Assembly: GCA_031550525.1 (NCBI GenBank) | Contig: JAVBON010000026.1 | Span: 20,361-84,360 of the forward strand | Direction of reading: 5' to 3' | Source of the DNA: WRHT01 sp031550525 | GTDB lineage: Bacteria > Desulfobacterota > Desulfovibrionia > Desulfovibrionales > Desulfovibrionaceae | Length of the DNA: 64,000 nt | Notes under the pieces: model-generated | The model's database searches: none | What the model was told of the DNA's origin: nothing | Seen by the model: the letters and a program-made list of their open reading frames with translations, nothing else | Made by a program: the position numbers and the translations under genes | Shown: piece after piece, positions 1 to 7,671 of the stretch | How positions within the stretch are numbered: position 1 is the first letter of the stretch | Layout of the letters: every line of letters starts with the position of its first letter

Positions 1-345
1 GGGGGCAGGGGCGCACCCGGCCTCCGCCACTTCGGGCAAAAGATCGTAAACCGCGCACATACACATGGTCTGGGCCAAAGAGTTGAACAAAAAGGCCTCG
101 CTGGGGGCGTCGTCCCAAATATCGTCAACGCTTTCTTCCACCGCTTCGTCCAGCCATACGGCCAGGTAGGAATCCTTGGCAATATCTATGCGCTTGGCAT
201 GCAGGTGGGGCAGCCACTTCCCCCAATGCTCCGCAAGCCTGTCCATTACATCGCCCTCAATGCGCGTCTCCTGACTGTTGGAAAGCAGGAGCTCTATATC
301 CATGTAAGGGGTTACTTCAAGTTTCTCTGTGCTAAATGCCGGCAT
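1..345 (-). CDS. Conserved-looking hypothetical protein, 3' end outside window
   Basis: An open reading frame on the minus strand begins at an ATG at 345 and runs off the left edge without a stop, so only about 115 N-terminal residues are visible (MPAFSTEKLEVTPYMDIEL...). The start is chosen because a GGAGG lies five bases upstream of it. The visible part is acidic and rich in Trp, Asp and Glu (for example WLDEAVEESVDDIWDD), with no signal peptide or membrane segment. I do not recognise a family. The composition suggests a soluble cytoplasmic protein. Its divergent neighbour starts at 533, so the 187 bases between them must hold both promoters. Confidence 0.6.
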   Translation of the reverse strand, partial: MPAFSTEKLEVTPYMDIELLLSNSQETRIEGDVMDRLAEHWGKWLPHLHAKRIDIAKDSYLAVWLDEAVEESVDDIWDDAPSEAFLFNSLAQTMCMCAVYDLLPEVAEAGCAPAP

Positions 346-532
346 GCGCACCTCCATCATGTACATTCCCGCAGAAGGTATGGTTTAAACATAAAAGCGT
401 CAAGAAAAGAAGATGCGCTTTTGGCCCAAAACGCGCGGAAATATTTTTTGCTTTCCGCCCATAAAAATATTGACTAAAGGGAGCTAAGAGGGTTCTGTAA
501 GAACTGATTAAAAAACAAAATCGGAGTGTCAC

Positions 533-1081
533 ATGCTTAACCCCAAAGAATGTATCTTATACAGCGGCGGCGCGGCCGGATCTGAAGCCTGGTTCGGGCA
601 GATGGCCGAAAAACACGGCCTGCAGGAAGTAAACTTCAGCTTCGAAGGCCACCAGATGGAGCGCACGCGCGGCGCACGCATTCTTACCAACGAAGAGCTG
701 GCCCTTAAAGACGTAAGCCTTAGCTACGTTTCAAAGCTCATGAGCCGCCAATACACCAGCGCGCCCCTGTTCCGCAAGGTGCTGCAATCCATTTGCTGGC
801 AGGTAAGCAGCGCCCACGAAGTGTTTGTTGTAGGCGAAATTCTGCCCGATGACACCGTAAAAGGCGGCACCGGCTGGGGCGCGGAATTCTCTAAAATCTG
901 CAACAAGCGCCTCATAGTGTTCGACCAGAAACAAAATGCATGGTTCCTCTGGAACTCCGGCTGGGAAAAACAGAACGACGTTATCATAACCGAGCGCCTC
1001 TTCACCGGCACCGGCACCCGCTTTATAGAAGACAACGGTAAAAAGGCCATTGCCGATCTGTTCGCCAGATCTTTCAAATAA
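533..1081 (+). CDS. Putative SLOG/Rossmann-type nucleotide-binding protein
   Basis: A 182-residue soluble protein. It opens with a strand and glycine-rich turn (YSGGAAGSEAWFG, residues about 10-22) and has a second glycine-rich stretch followed by a strand (GGTGWGAEFSKICNKRLIVFD, about 111-132). These features recall the SLOG/LOG-like superfamily that binds nucleotides or their derivatives, but the match is by eye and weak. The start is supported by CGGAG seven bases upstream. The gene is monocistronic: a strong hairpin terminator follows 75 bases after the stop. The role is unknown, and the alternative is an unrelated Rossmann-like protein. Confidence 0.55.
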   Translation: MLNPKECILYSGGAAGSEAWFGQMAEKHGLQEVNFSFEGHQMERTRGARILTNEELALKDVSLSYVSKLMSRQYTSAPLFRKVLQSICWQVSSAHEVFVVGEILPDDTVKGGTGWGAEFSKICNKRLIVFDQKQNAWFLWNSGWEKQNDVIITERLFTGTGTRFIEDNGKKAIADLFARSFK

Positions 1082-1155
1082 CACTGGCAAGAAAGGCGCA
1101 AGAGCAGGCACGGCCTGTACGAGGCAAAAAGACCCTCGTGACTACACTATCTAAT

Positions 1156-1185
1156 GAAGGGAGGCGTTGCCTCCCTTCCTGTTTA
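1156..1185 (+). terminator. Rho-independent terminator after the SLOG-like gene
   Basis: A perfect 10-bp stem (GAAGGGAGGC / GCCTCCCTTC) closes a 3-base GTT loop and is followed by the T-rich CTGTTTATT. Confidence 0.85.
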
Positions 1186-1313
1186 TTGAAAAAGCCTGAT
1201 TCTTGCGCAGGCCAATTCGTGTTTGGCTGCGGGCGGTTTCCGCCGGCGCCTGATATCTGGGACGCTTAAACCGGGCTATACCGCCAGACTTTTGCCGCAA
1301 CCCCATACCTTAT

Positions 1314-1395
1314 TTGCACACCATTTGCACTTTTGCACAAATTGCACTCCAAGGCCTTACACATTGTGCAAATTATGTGCTTATTTTTGCACAAT
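1314..1395 (+). promoter_or_regulatory. Cluster of TTGCAC sites with a perfect 10-bp inverted repeat
   Basis: TTGCAC occurs at 1314, 1325, 1333, 1342 and 1387, and its complement GTGCAA at 1366. ATTGTGCAAA (1363-1372) and TTTGCACAAT (1386-1395) form a perfect inverted repeat separated by 13 bases. The cluster lies about 60-145 bases upstream of the -24/-12 element at 1457, the usual placement of enhancer sites for sigma-54 activators. Binding of such an activator is inferred. The activator is unknown; the response regulator at 12090-13538 is one candidate in the window. Confidence 0.6.
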
Positions 1396-1456
1396 ATACC
1401 GGACTGATTAAATACACTTTTATTTATCTTACTGTAATAACAAATTAAATAAGACA

Positions 1457-1472
1457 TGGCACAGCAGATGCT
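1457..1472 (+). promoter_or_regulatory. Sigma-54 (-24/-12) promoter
   Basis: TGGCACAGCAGATGCT matches the sigma-54 consensus (TGGCAC, purine, four bases, TTGCW) at every position except one T, with the essential GG and GC ten bases apart. Transcription would begin near 1484. No credible open reading frame follows before the hairpin terminator at 1649. Confidence 0.7.
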
Positions 1473-1483
1473 ATATACAGGAC

Positions 1484-1690
1484 AAGTGAGCAACAACACT
1501 AAAGCATGTCTGTCTGCGACATCAACTCCTCGATGGTTTTATAATGGTTCATGCGTTTGCTTGCGGGTTCCGGTCGGTGTGGCAGCTCCGGAGCCTGTGA
1601 AAAGGACCTCACAAAGTTGAACCATGCATTTGGGTGAAAAACCCGCTGAAAGCGCCGTCATACCTTCCTCCTGACGGCGCTTTTCTTTTA
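1484..1690 (+). ncRNA. Candidate sigma-54-dependent small RNA
   Basis: The roughly 200-base interval between the -24/-12 promoter and a strong terminator has no plausible protein but is rich in complementary segments. TGGTTCA (about 1545-1551) can pair with TGAACCA (about 1617-1623). Inside this, GGTTCCGG pairs with CCGGAGCC (one wobble), and GTGA pairs with TCAC. It does not carry the signatures of SRP RNA, tmRNA or RNase P RNA that I know. A regulatory RNA is the simplest reading. The exact 5' end is inferred from the promoter, and targets are unknown. Confidence 0.5.
1649..1690 (+). terminator. Terminator of the candidate small RNA
   Basis: A perfect 12-bp stem (AAAGCGCCGTCA at 1649-1660 with TGACGGCGCTTT at 1672-1683) is followed by TTTTCTTTTA on the plus strand. 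It lies just beyond the stop of the convergent pncC gene and may also serve that gene weakly. Confidence 0.85.
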
Positions 1691-1694
1691 TCTT

Positions 1695-2237
1695 TTACCG
1701 GCCCAGCGCGTGCAGCAACATTTCAAGCCCCAGCAGGCAAGCGGCTTGGCGCACCTCTTCCCTGCCCCCGTCAAAGCGGGCGGTTTGGGCAAATACGTGC
1801 ATTCCGGATTTTTTCAGGTAATCGGCCTGAGGCGGTTTTTTCAGTTCCAGCCCGCCTGGCACGGCCACGGCCAGGCACACCGTGCCCACAGGCTTTTCCG
1901 GCGTGCCGCCGTCCGGCCCCGCTATGCCGGAAACAGCTATGGCGCACTGCGCGGCGCAGGCCTTGCACGCGCCAACGCTCATCTGCCTTACCACCGGCAG
2001 GCTTACGGCCCCATATTCTCGCAAAACCTCGACAGGCACCTTCAAAAGGCGCATTTTCATATCGTTGGTATAGGTTACCACGCCGCCGCTAAACCAGGCC
2101 GAGCTGCCAGCCTCGTTAGTGCAGGCGGCGGCAATAAGCCCGCCAGTGCACGACTCCGCCGCGCACATCATCAGTTTGTGGCGTTTTAGCGCCAGACTCA
2201 ACTTTTTTACCACCGGCCCGCTCAAATCAAAAAACAT
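1695..2237 (-). CDS. pncC: Nicotinamide-nucleotide amidase, CinA C-terminal domain family
   Basis: A 180-residue stand-alone CinA C-terminal domain. This family hydrolyses nicotinamide mononucleotide to nicotinate mononucleotide and ammonia, recycling NAD breakdown products. Family signatures are clear: AESCTGGLIAAACT near residue 28, FSGGVVTYTNDMK, the Val-Gly-Thr region, and SGIAGPDGGTPEKPVG. The start at 2237 was chosen over longer upstream alternatives because CTGGAGG lies a few bases before it and the family alignment begins there. The length is close to the 160-165 residues usual for PncC. No CinA N-terminal domain is attached. It is monocistronic and convergent with the candidate small RNA. 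Confidence 0.9.
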   Translation of the reverse strand: MFFDLSGPVVKKLSLALKRHKLMMCAAESCTGGLIAAACTNEAGSSAWFSGGVVTYTNDMKMRLLKVPVEVLREYGAVSLPVVRQMSVGACKACAAQCAIAVSGIAGPDGGTPEKPVGTVCLAVAVPGGLELKKPPQADYLKKSGMHVFAQTARFDGGREEVRQAACLLGLEMLLHALGR

Positions 2238-2403
2238 GCCGCCTCCAGAAAATACTAAATAATAAATCTGAATTAACCGATAAATACAGTGTATGTCTAT
2301 TTTCAGACCCGGCTTTAAAACTGCTTGCCTGCTGATAAGGCCGCTGGACAATTACGAACAGCATTGCGCATTAAACATATAGACAAACATAATTTATACA
2401 AAA

Positions 2404-2473
2404 GTTGCGGGGTCAAGGGGGTTCAACCCCCTTGCGGGGCTGGGCGGAGCCCAGATCTTATAAATCTGGCTTC
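2404..2473 (+). repeat. Repeat A, copy 1 (70 bp, perfect)
   Basis: A 70-base unit from GTTGCGGGGTC to AATCTGGCTTC, identical to the copy at 2592-2661. It consists of three successive hairpins: CAAGGGGG/CCCCCTTG, CTGGGC/GCCCAG and AGAT/ATCT. The rest of the 498-base gap upstream of 2736 shows no gene. Confidence 0.9.
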
Positions 2474-2591
2474 AGCTTTAAACTATTAGTTCGGCCTCGC
2501 TGCCGCTCGGACCTCACTCGCCGCGCCGGAAGTGAATTCCGGCTTGCTCCGCTTCGCGGCTAAGGATTTGGCTTATGCTAATTATCATAAC

Positions 2592-2661
2592 GTTGCGGGG
2601 TCAAGGGGGTTCAACCCCCTTGCGGGGCTGGGCGGAGCCCAGATCTTATAAATCTGGCTTC
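2592..2661 (+). repeat. Repeat A, copy 2 (70 bp, perfect)
   Basis: Base-for-base the same as copy 1, in the same orientation 188 bases downstream. It ends 74 bases before the start of the binding protein gene. Diverged or interrupted relatives occur near 11850, 23883, 29860, 46375, 46541, 55546 and 61640. Confidence 0.9.
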
Positions 2662-2735
2662 ATCCATATATGTATTTATCCTCATTGCCTATATGCGCGT
2701 CATCCTGTAATTTAGCGGCTAACGGAGAATCATGC

Positions 2736-3926
2736 ATGATCAGGAATAAATCTTCGCGATATTTGCGGCTGTTTTTGGCGGTAATGCTGCTGGCGGCCTG
2801 CCTGCTGCCCTGTGCCGACGCCCTGGCTGGCGTACCAACCCCACAAAGCGGTATTGGCGCGCCCATGCGGGTGGTGTACGGCTTTGACAGGGAGTTCGCG
2901 CCGTTCAGTTATGAAGATCCGGGCGGAAAGCCCGTGGGCTTTGATGTGGAAATTATTGAAAGCATCTTTCAGGGCAAGGTAACGCTATCTCCGCGCCCTT
3001 TGAACTGGTTTTCCATCCAGCCGGAGCTTACTGCGGGCTCCATACACCTTACCACCGGCATGGTGCGCACACCGCAACGGGCCAGAGCCTATGCGTTTTC
3101 CACCCTGCCCACCTTTGATTTGAAACTGCGCTTTTTCACCAAGGTGTACAAACGTGTGCCCAACGCCAGCTTTTTACGCGGGCAATCGGTGGCTGTGGAG
3201 GAAGGCTCGGCCCAACTACAGTTGCTGCAACAATTCGGCGGCATCAACGTAAAGCAGTTCAAAACCCGCGCCCTGGCCCTGCGCGCCTTGTATAACGAGG
3301 AAGTGGACGCTTTTTGCGGGCCGGACGAGCCCAGCTACTACATAATACGCAAACTTAACTATGGGGCCATTACCACTGTGGGCACACCGCTGGCCGCCAC
3401 CGAAATGCGCATTGCCGTACAGCGCGACCGTGGCGACATTTTGCGGCTGGTCAACGACGGACTGGCCGAACTGATTAAAAGCGGTGAATATGACCGCATT
3501 TACCGCCGCTGGTTTGTAACCGATCTTACCCAGACCGAAAAAGACGCCCTGCTCAAAGCCGCCAAAAGCGCCACCATAAGCTCTTACGCGCCTTACGGCA
3601 AAATGAACATGGGCGCGGCCGTGCTTACGGCCACCGGCAAGGTGCTTAGCGGCTGCAATGTGGAAAACGCGGAGCCAAAGCTTTCCATATCCGCCGTGCG
3701 CTCGGCCATTTCCAGCGCAGTGCTGGCCAACGAGCTGGAAATACGTGCCGTGGTGCAGGTTGACCAGAACGGCAACGTAGTAATGCCCAGCAATGACGAC
3801 TACCAGGCCGTTTACGAGTTCGGGCGCGGCGTGCAGGTAATGGACGCCAAGGGCGGCGCGCCCATGGTGGTGCAGCTTTATCCCACGCCTGTCACACGCA
3901 ACATTTTCGCGCTGGAGATGAAATAA
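2736..3926 (+). CDS. Periplasmic solute-binding protein fused to a degenerate cytidine deaminase-like domain
   Basis: A 396-residue exported protein. A signal peptide ends near ALA in the first 32 residues. Residues about 45-265 are a family 3 solute-binding domain (DREFAPFSYED..GKPVGFDVEII, then TAGSIHLTTGMVRTPQR). Residues about 272-396 align well with cytidine deaminases: SYAPYGKMNMGAAVLT, then GCNVENA at 306-312. The zinc and catalytic residues are gone: Cys-Ala-Glu is S319-A-V321, and Pro-Cys-x-x-Cys is P351-S-N-D-D355. The ribose-contacting Asn308 and Glu310 remain. I infer a non-catalytic ligand-binding or sensing module. The start has GGAG eight bases upstream. The stop overlaps the glucokinase start (TAATG), so the two are translationally coupled. 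Confidence 0.8.
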   Translation: MIRNKSSRYLRLFLAVMLLAACLLPCADALAGVPTPQSGIGAPMRVVYGFDREFAPFSYEDPGGKPVGFDVEIIESIFQGKVTLSPRPLNWFSIQPELTAGSIHLTTGMVRTPQRARAYAFSTLPTFDLKLRFFTKVYKRVPNASFLRGQSVAVEEGSAQLQLLQQFGGINVKQFKTRALALRALYNEEVDAFCGPDEPSYYIIRKLNYGAITTVGTPLAATEMRIAVQRDRGDILRLVNDGLAELIKSGEYDRIYRRWFVTDLTQTEKDALLKAAKSATISSYAPYGKMNMGAAVLTATGKVLSGCNVENAEPKLSISAVRSAISSAVLANELEIRAVVQVDQNGNVVMPSNDDYQAVYEFGRGVQVMDAKGGAPMVVQLYPTPVTRNIFALEMK

Positions 3927-5035
3927 TGCAGGGCCGCTTCATGCTGGCGGCGGACATAGGCGGCACCTTCAGCCGCTTTGCCCTCTTCAGCATGCAAGAA
4001 GATTCCACGGGGCTGCGCCTTATGCTGGAGCCGGGCAGCAAAATCAGGCTGGCCACGCGCGATTACGCCAGCTTCGGCGCTCTGCTCTCCGCCCTGCGCG
4101 ACGTACCGGCCCCCGGCGGCTACACCCTGCTCGCGCCATCGCCAAGGCCCGGTTTCACGCTGGCTTGCGCGGCTCTGGCCGTGCCCGGCCCGGTGGATAA
4201 CGGGCACTGCTTCGCGCCCAATATTCCCTGGCCCTTAAGCGCGAAAGAGGCGGAAGCCGCAAGCGGCGCTCCGGCGGGGCTCCTTAACGATTTCGCGGCG
4301 CAAGGCAAAGCCTGCCTGTTCCCGCAAATTTTGGGCCTGCGCGTAATCCTGCCGGGGGAGAGCAGGCCGGATAGCCCCTGCGCGGTATTGGGCGCGGGCA
4401 CAGGGCTGGGCAAGGCTCAAATCATGCCGGATCCGGACCAACGCGGCACTCCCGCCGTGCCCGTGCTTGCGGGGGCAAAAGCGGAACAGGCCGCTTATAT
4501 ACACCTGCCCGCCTCCGCGCTTGATGCGGCGGGGCTGGAGGCTTTAAGCGCCCGCGTGCGTCCGTCGGAAGGCGGGCATGCCGTGTTTCCGTTTAACGGC
4601 GAGGCGGAAGCCGCCTACGAGGCCTTTGCCCGTAAAATGAGCGGCCGAAAAGAAATTATAGGCGATATGGCCGTAACCGGCTACGGCCTCACTATGCTTT
4701 ACGCTTTTCACACCGGCCAGAACAGTCTTTTGAATCCGCCGGAAGTAACTCCTTTGCTGGCGTCAGCGCCCAAGGCCCTGGAGTGGCTGGCCCGCTTTTA
4801 CGGCCGCGCCTGCCGCAACTTTGTGCTGGAAACCATGGCCCTTGGCGGGGTTTACCTCTCTGGCGGCATGCTCAGCCATGTGCCGGGCCTGCTAGGCCAC
4901 ACTGCCTTTGAGGCGGAGTTCCGCCAGAGCGAAACCCAGGCCCGCCTTATGCGCGGTGTGCCTGTGCAATGGATAAGCAACCAAGATGCCGGCCTGTGGG
5001 GCAGCGCCGTGCACGGGCTGAGCATGGCGCTGTAA
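3926..5035 (+). CDS. glk: Glucokinase, Glk family
   Basis: A 369-residue cytoplasmic kinase of the glucokinase (PF02685) type, expected to phosphorylate glucose with ATP. It shows the N-terminal phosphate-binding motif LAADIGGTFSRFALF, the LAVPGPVDNG segment, LLNDFAAQG, and GAGTGLGKA near residue 158. The C-terminal ALGGVYLSGGM segment completes the ATPase-domain fold. It is somewhat longer than E. coli Glk (321 residues). The start overlaps the stop of the binding-protein gene by one base, and GGAG lies inside that gene eight bases upstream. No other glycolytic gene is nearby, so the link to the exported binding protein is unexplained. Another sugar as substrate cannot be excluded. Confidence 0.82.
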   Translation: MQGRFMLAADIGGTFSRFALFSMQEDSTGLRLMLEPGSKIRLATRDYASFGALLSALRDVPAPGGYTLLAPSPRPGFTLACAALAVPGPVDNGHCFAPNIPWPLSAKEAEAASGAPAGLLNDFAAQGKACLFPQILGLRVILPGESRPDSPCAVLGAGTGLGKAQIMPDPDQRGTPAVPVLAGAKAEQAAYIHLPASALDAAGLEALSARVRPSEGGHAVFPFNGEAEAAYEAFARKMSGRKEIIGDMAVTGYGLTMLYAFHTGQNSLLNPPEVTPLLASAPKALEWLARFYGRACRNFVLETMALGGVYLSGGMLSHVPGLLGHTAFEAEFRQSETQARLMRGVPVQWISNQDAGLWGSAVHGLSMAL

Positions 5036-5062
5036 CCGGAGATGTATTCTAATAAAAATTGC

Positions 5063-5111
5063 TTATAATCCAAGCCCCTCTCAACCAGGTTGAGAGGGGC
5101 TTGGATTATAA
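5063..5111 (+). terminator. Very long perfect hairpin after glk
   Basis: A 22-bp perfect stem (from TTATAATCCAAGCC to its complement at 5092-5111) closes a five-base CCAGG loop. No T-tract follows on either strand, so it may stabilise the 3' end of the message rather than terminate. The 150 bases after it contain a small direct repeat (GGCAGYTAGC..CAAAACGCGCTT) and no gene. Confidence 0.6.
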
Positions 5112-5262
5112 AACACCGATAAAGTTTTAACAGACCTTAAAACACAGCGCATCCGCCTTGCCGTGCCAAACGGCTGGTTACACCTTGCCCAGCATTACTC
5201 CGGCAGCTAGCGCAAAACGCGCTTCACCACGGCAGTTAGCCAAAACGCGCTTTACGGCCCTA

Positions 5263-5928
5263 TTATTTAGCGCCAAGGTGCACGAATTTTTCAATATTCA
5301 TGCAGTACGCTATGCCGCCGCCGGGCTGGTTGAGAATGGGCACTTCGCTTATGGCTTTAAGTATGGCGTCGGCCTTTTCGTTTTCGCCGGCAATAAGCAG
5401 CATATCTTTTTCCGGCACGAGGGTAATGCCGAAAAACTTCACATCCTCCTCAGTGCCAGTGCCGCGCGCGCTGAATATGGTGCCGCCGTGGGCGCCTGCC
5501 TTGCGGGCCGCTTCCATAACATCGTCTCCATAGCCGGAGTTTACTATAACGGTAATCAACTGGTAGCCGGATTCCATTCTCGTACCTTCTGGTTTTTGTA
5601 TTTCCTGATTATCCGCGCCGGTGCGGCTTAACACGCTGGAAACATCCAGCAGCATGCCCCTGCCGCCAAACTTGCCGGGGTGCTGCTCCGCCGTGGAGGT
5701 AACGGCCTCAAGCACGGCATCGCACTCGTCGCAGAGCAGGGTAAAAACAACATCCTGCATGACATCGGCCAAAGAAAGGGCCTGCAAAATGCGGTTTCCA
5801 TGAAAACTTCTGCCCAGCGTCACCGTGCCGCCGCGCGCTCCCGCCGCCTTGGCTATGGACATGAGCTTGTCGCCTTTGTTCCGGCCCACCATACAGATAA
5901 GGAGCTTATAGTTGAACAGTTTCTTCAT
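5263..5928 (-). CDS. P-II-like signalling protein with two tandem P-II domains
   Basis: A 221-residue protein with two P-II-like ferredoxin-fold halves. The first spans residues about 6-100 (LLICMVGRNKGDKLMSIAKAAGARGGTV), the second about 120-215 (QLITVIVNSGYGDDVMEAARKAGAHGGTI). Ordinary GlnB or GlnK proteins have a single domain of about 112 residues, so this is a fused pair, as in the P-II-like partners of DUF1538 membrane proteins. The canonical uridylylation Tyr context is not evident. Its start overlaps the stop of the DUF1538 gene by one base (TAATG), so they are translationally coupled. It probably regulates that transporter in response to a nucleotide or small ligand, which is inference. 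Confidence 0.8.
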   Translation of the reverse strand: MKKLFNYKLLICMVGRNKGDKLMSIAKAAGARGGTVTLGRSFHGNRILQALSLADVMQDVVFTLLCDECDAVLEAVTSTAEQHPGKFGGRGMLLDVSSVLSRTGADNQEIQKPEGTRMESGYQLITVIVNSGYGDDVMEAARKAGAHGGTIFSARGTGTEEDVKFFGITLVPEKDMLLIAGENEKADAILKAISEVPILNQPGGGIAYCMNIEKFVHLGAK

Positions 5929-7421
5929 TACGCCGCCCCTCTTTCATTTTCTCGCCGCATTGCCTGTTTTTCCTTGAATTTGAAGATCAGCCCCAATACC
6001 TGTATTGTTATAAGAGGGGCCAAGGCTATCATGGCCACCATGCCGAAGCCGTCCGTGGCCGGGTTGCCCCCGCAGGCCACCGCCCCGCCAAGGGTCATGG
6101 AAAGCACAAAAGTTGTGGACATGGGGCCAGAGGCCACCCCGCCCGAGTCAAAGGCTATGCCGGTAAATAACGGCGGGCAGAACTTGGTAAGAACAAGCGC
6201 CAAAGCATAACCTGGTATTAAAACCCACCAGATGCTGAAGCCGAATACAACTCGCGTCATGCCCACGCCCACGGCCATGGCAATGCTTATGGAAAGGGCA
6301 ACAAGCATTATGAAACGCTTGATATGCCCGCCGGAGACCTCTTCCACCTGCTTGGTAAGCACCCATACGGCAGGCTCGGCGCATACCACCACAGCCCCGA
6401 AAAGCACGCCTATGGGTATAAGCACGCCGCCGTCGCCAATGGCCCCCAAAGCGTTGCCCAACGATTGTCCGGCCATCATAAACCCACTTTTAACCCCAAG
6501 CATGAATATGACAAGGCCTATATAAGAGTATACCAGACCGGTAATCATTCTCTTTACCTGATGGGCAGGCAGTTTGAGCAGAACAACCTGGAAAAATAAA
6601 AATATAAGCAAAAGCGGGAAAAGAGCCAAAAATATTTCCTCAGCCACGGGGGGCAGTAACTCAAGGCAGCGGTCCAGCACCGGCATTTGCACATAAGCCT
6701 CGGCGTGATACTCGCCCGCGCTCAAGCTGGTATTGGACAAAAAACCCATAAAGGCCACGGCCGCTATTGGCCCTATTGAGGCAAGCCCTACCAGCCCGAA
6801 GCTGTTGTCCTCGCCTTCCTTCTTTTTGGTGGCTGCGGCCACGCCCAGGCCCATGGCCATTATAAAAGGCACTGTAACCGGCCCGGTGGTAGCGCCGCCC
6901 GCGTCAAAGGCCACGCCCACAAAGCCAGCGTCAACAAAGGCGCAAAATATAAAAACCAAAAGGTAAAAAAGTATAAGCAGCCAGCGCAAGGGCCAGCCCA
7001 ATACCGTGCGCACGGTGCCCACCAGCAGGAACAACCCCACGCCAACGGCAATCATGATCAAAAGCTGGTTCTTGTCCACAGTTGGCGCAACGCCATGCAC
7101 CTGGGTAGCCAGCACCTGCACGTCCGGCTCGGCAATGGTTATAGCGAAGCCAATGGAAAAAGAGGCTATCAGTATAAGCGTGATGCTTTGTTTGTGCGCC
7201 AGTGCCGAACCCACGCGCTGCCCGAACGGCACCATGCCCAAATCCGCGCCCAGCAAAAAAACCCCAAGCCCCAAAATAACCATGCCTCCGCTTACAATAA
7301 ACAGCGGGAGCTGGCCTGGCTGCAAAGGGGATATGCTGAAATGCAAAGCGATTACCACCAGCATAACCGGCACAACGGATATGAGCGACTCCTCAATTTT
7401 TGCTTTAAAGTTGGAAATCAA
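5928..7421 (-). CDS. DUF1538 family polytopic membrane protein (putative transporter)
   Basis: A 497-residue, very hydrophobic inner-membrane protein with roughly a dozen membrane segments. An internal duplication is visible: FDAGGATTGPVTVPF in the first half and FDSGGVASGPMSTTF in the second, each followed by a loop and ALAPL/SIGPI-type segment. This inverted or tandem repeat pattern is typical of transporters, and the DUF1538 family is usually described as a putative permease. The start codon is TTG, supported by AAGGAG seven bases upstream. It heads a two-gene operon with the tandem P-II protein downstream. The substrate is unknown. Confidence 0.82.
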   Translation of the reverse strand: MISNFKAKIEESLISVVPVMLVVIALHFSISPLQPGQLPLFIVSGGMVILGLGVFLLGADLGMVPFGQRVGSALAHKQSITLILIASFSIGFAITIAEPDVQVLATQVHGVAPTVDKNQLLIMIAVGVGLFLLVGTVRTVLGWPLRWLLILFYLLVFIFCAFVDAGFVGVAFDAGGATTGPVTVPFIMAMGLGVAAATKKKEGEDNSFGLVGLASIGPIAAVAFMGFLSNTSLSAGEYHAEAYVQMPVLDRCLELLPPVAEEIFLALFPLLLIFLFFQVVLLKLPAHQVKRMITGLVYSYIGLVIFMLGVKSGFMMAGQSLGNALGAIGDGGVLIPIGVLFGAVVVCAEPAVWVLTKQVEEVSGGHIKRFIMLVALSISIAMAVGVGMTRVVFGFSIWWVLIPGYALALVLTKFCPPLFTGIAFDSGGVASGPMSTTFVLSMTLGGAVACGGNPATDGFGMVAMIALAPLITIQVLGLIFKFKEKQAMRRENERGAA

Positions 7422-7617
7422 TTATAACTCCTTGCACCATAAAGACGAATTAATTGGAAGTAAGCATAAGCGTCAGGCAGCACGCTGAATGTGAGGTATT
7501 TTAAATAAACTTGCGCCAATATCAAGTAAACTCTGCTTGCGGGCAAAAATAAAGTAACCGGCGGGACGGGAAAGAAAAATATGACTATTACAATTATAGT
7601 GTAACCATGCTTTGCTT

Positions 7618-7663
7618 GCGTAAAAAAACGCCGGGGCTGTCAGGCCCCGGCGTTTTTTTACGC
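7618..7663 (-). terminator. Terminator of the flagellar rod-like gene
   Basis: A perfect 20-bp stem (GCGTAAAAAAACGCCGGGGC and its complement) with loop TGTCAG has a T-run inside the 3' arm on either strand. It could act bidirectionally, but the minus-strand gene ends nine bases away. Confidence 0.85.
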
Positions 7664-7671
7664 AAAACTTG

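Noticed and set aside
1266..1499. Small proteins in 1223-1499 on either strand
   Set aside because: They run through the operator array and sigma-54 promoter and lack ribosome binding sites and family features.
1484..1690. SRP RNA, tmRNA or RNase P RNA in the small-RNA interval
   Set aside because: None of their conserved core sequences is present.
2404..2661. CRISPR array or tRNA-like GGTTCAA sequence in the 70-bp repeats
   Set aside because: There are only two adjacent units with a long spacer and no leader or cas genes; the GGTTCAACC is part of a hairpin and no cloverleaf forms around it.
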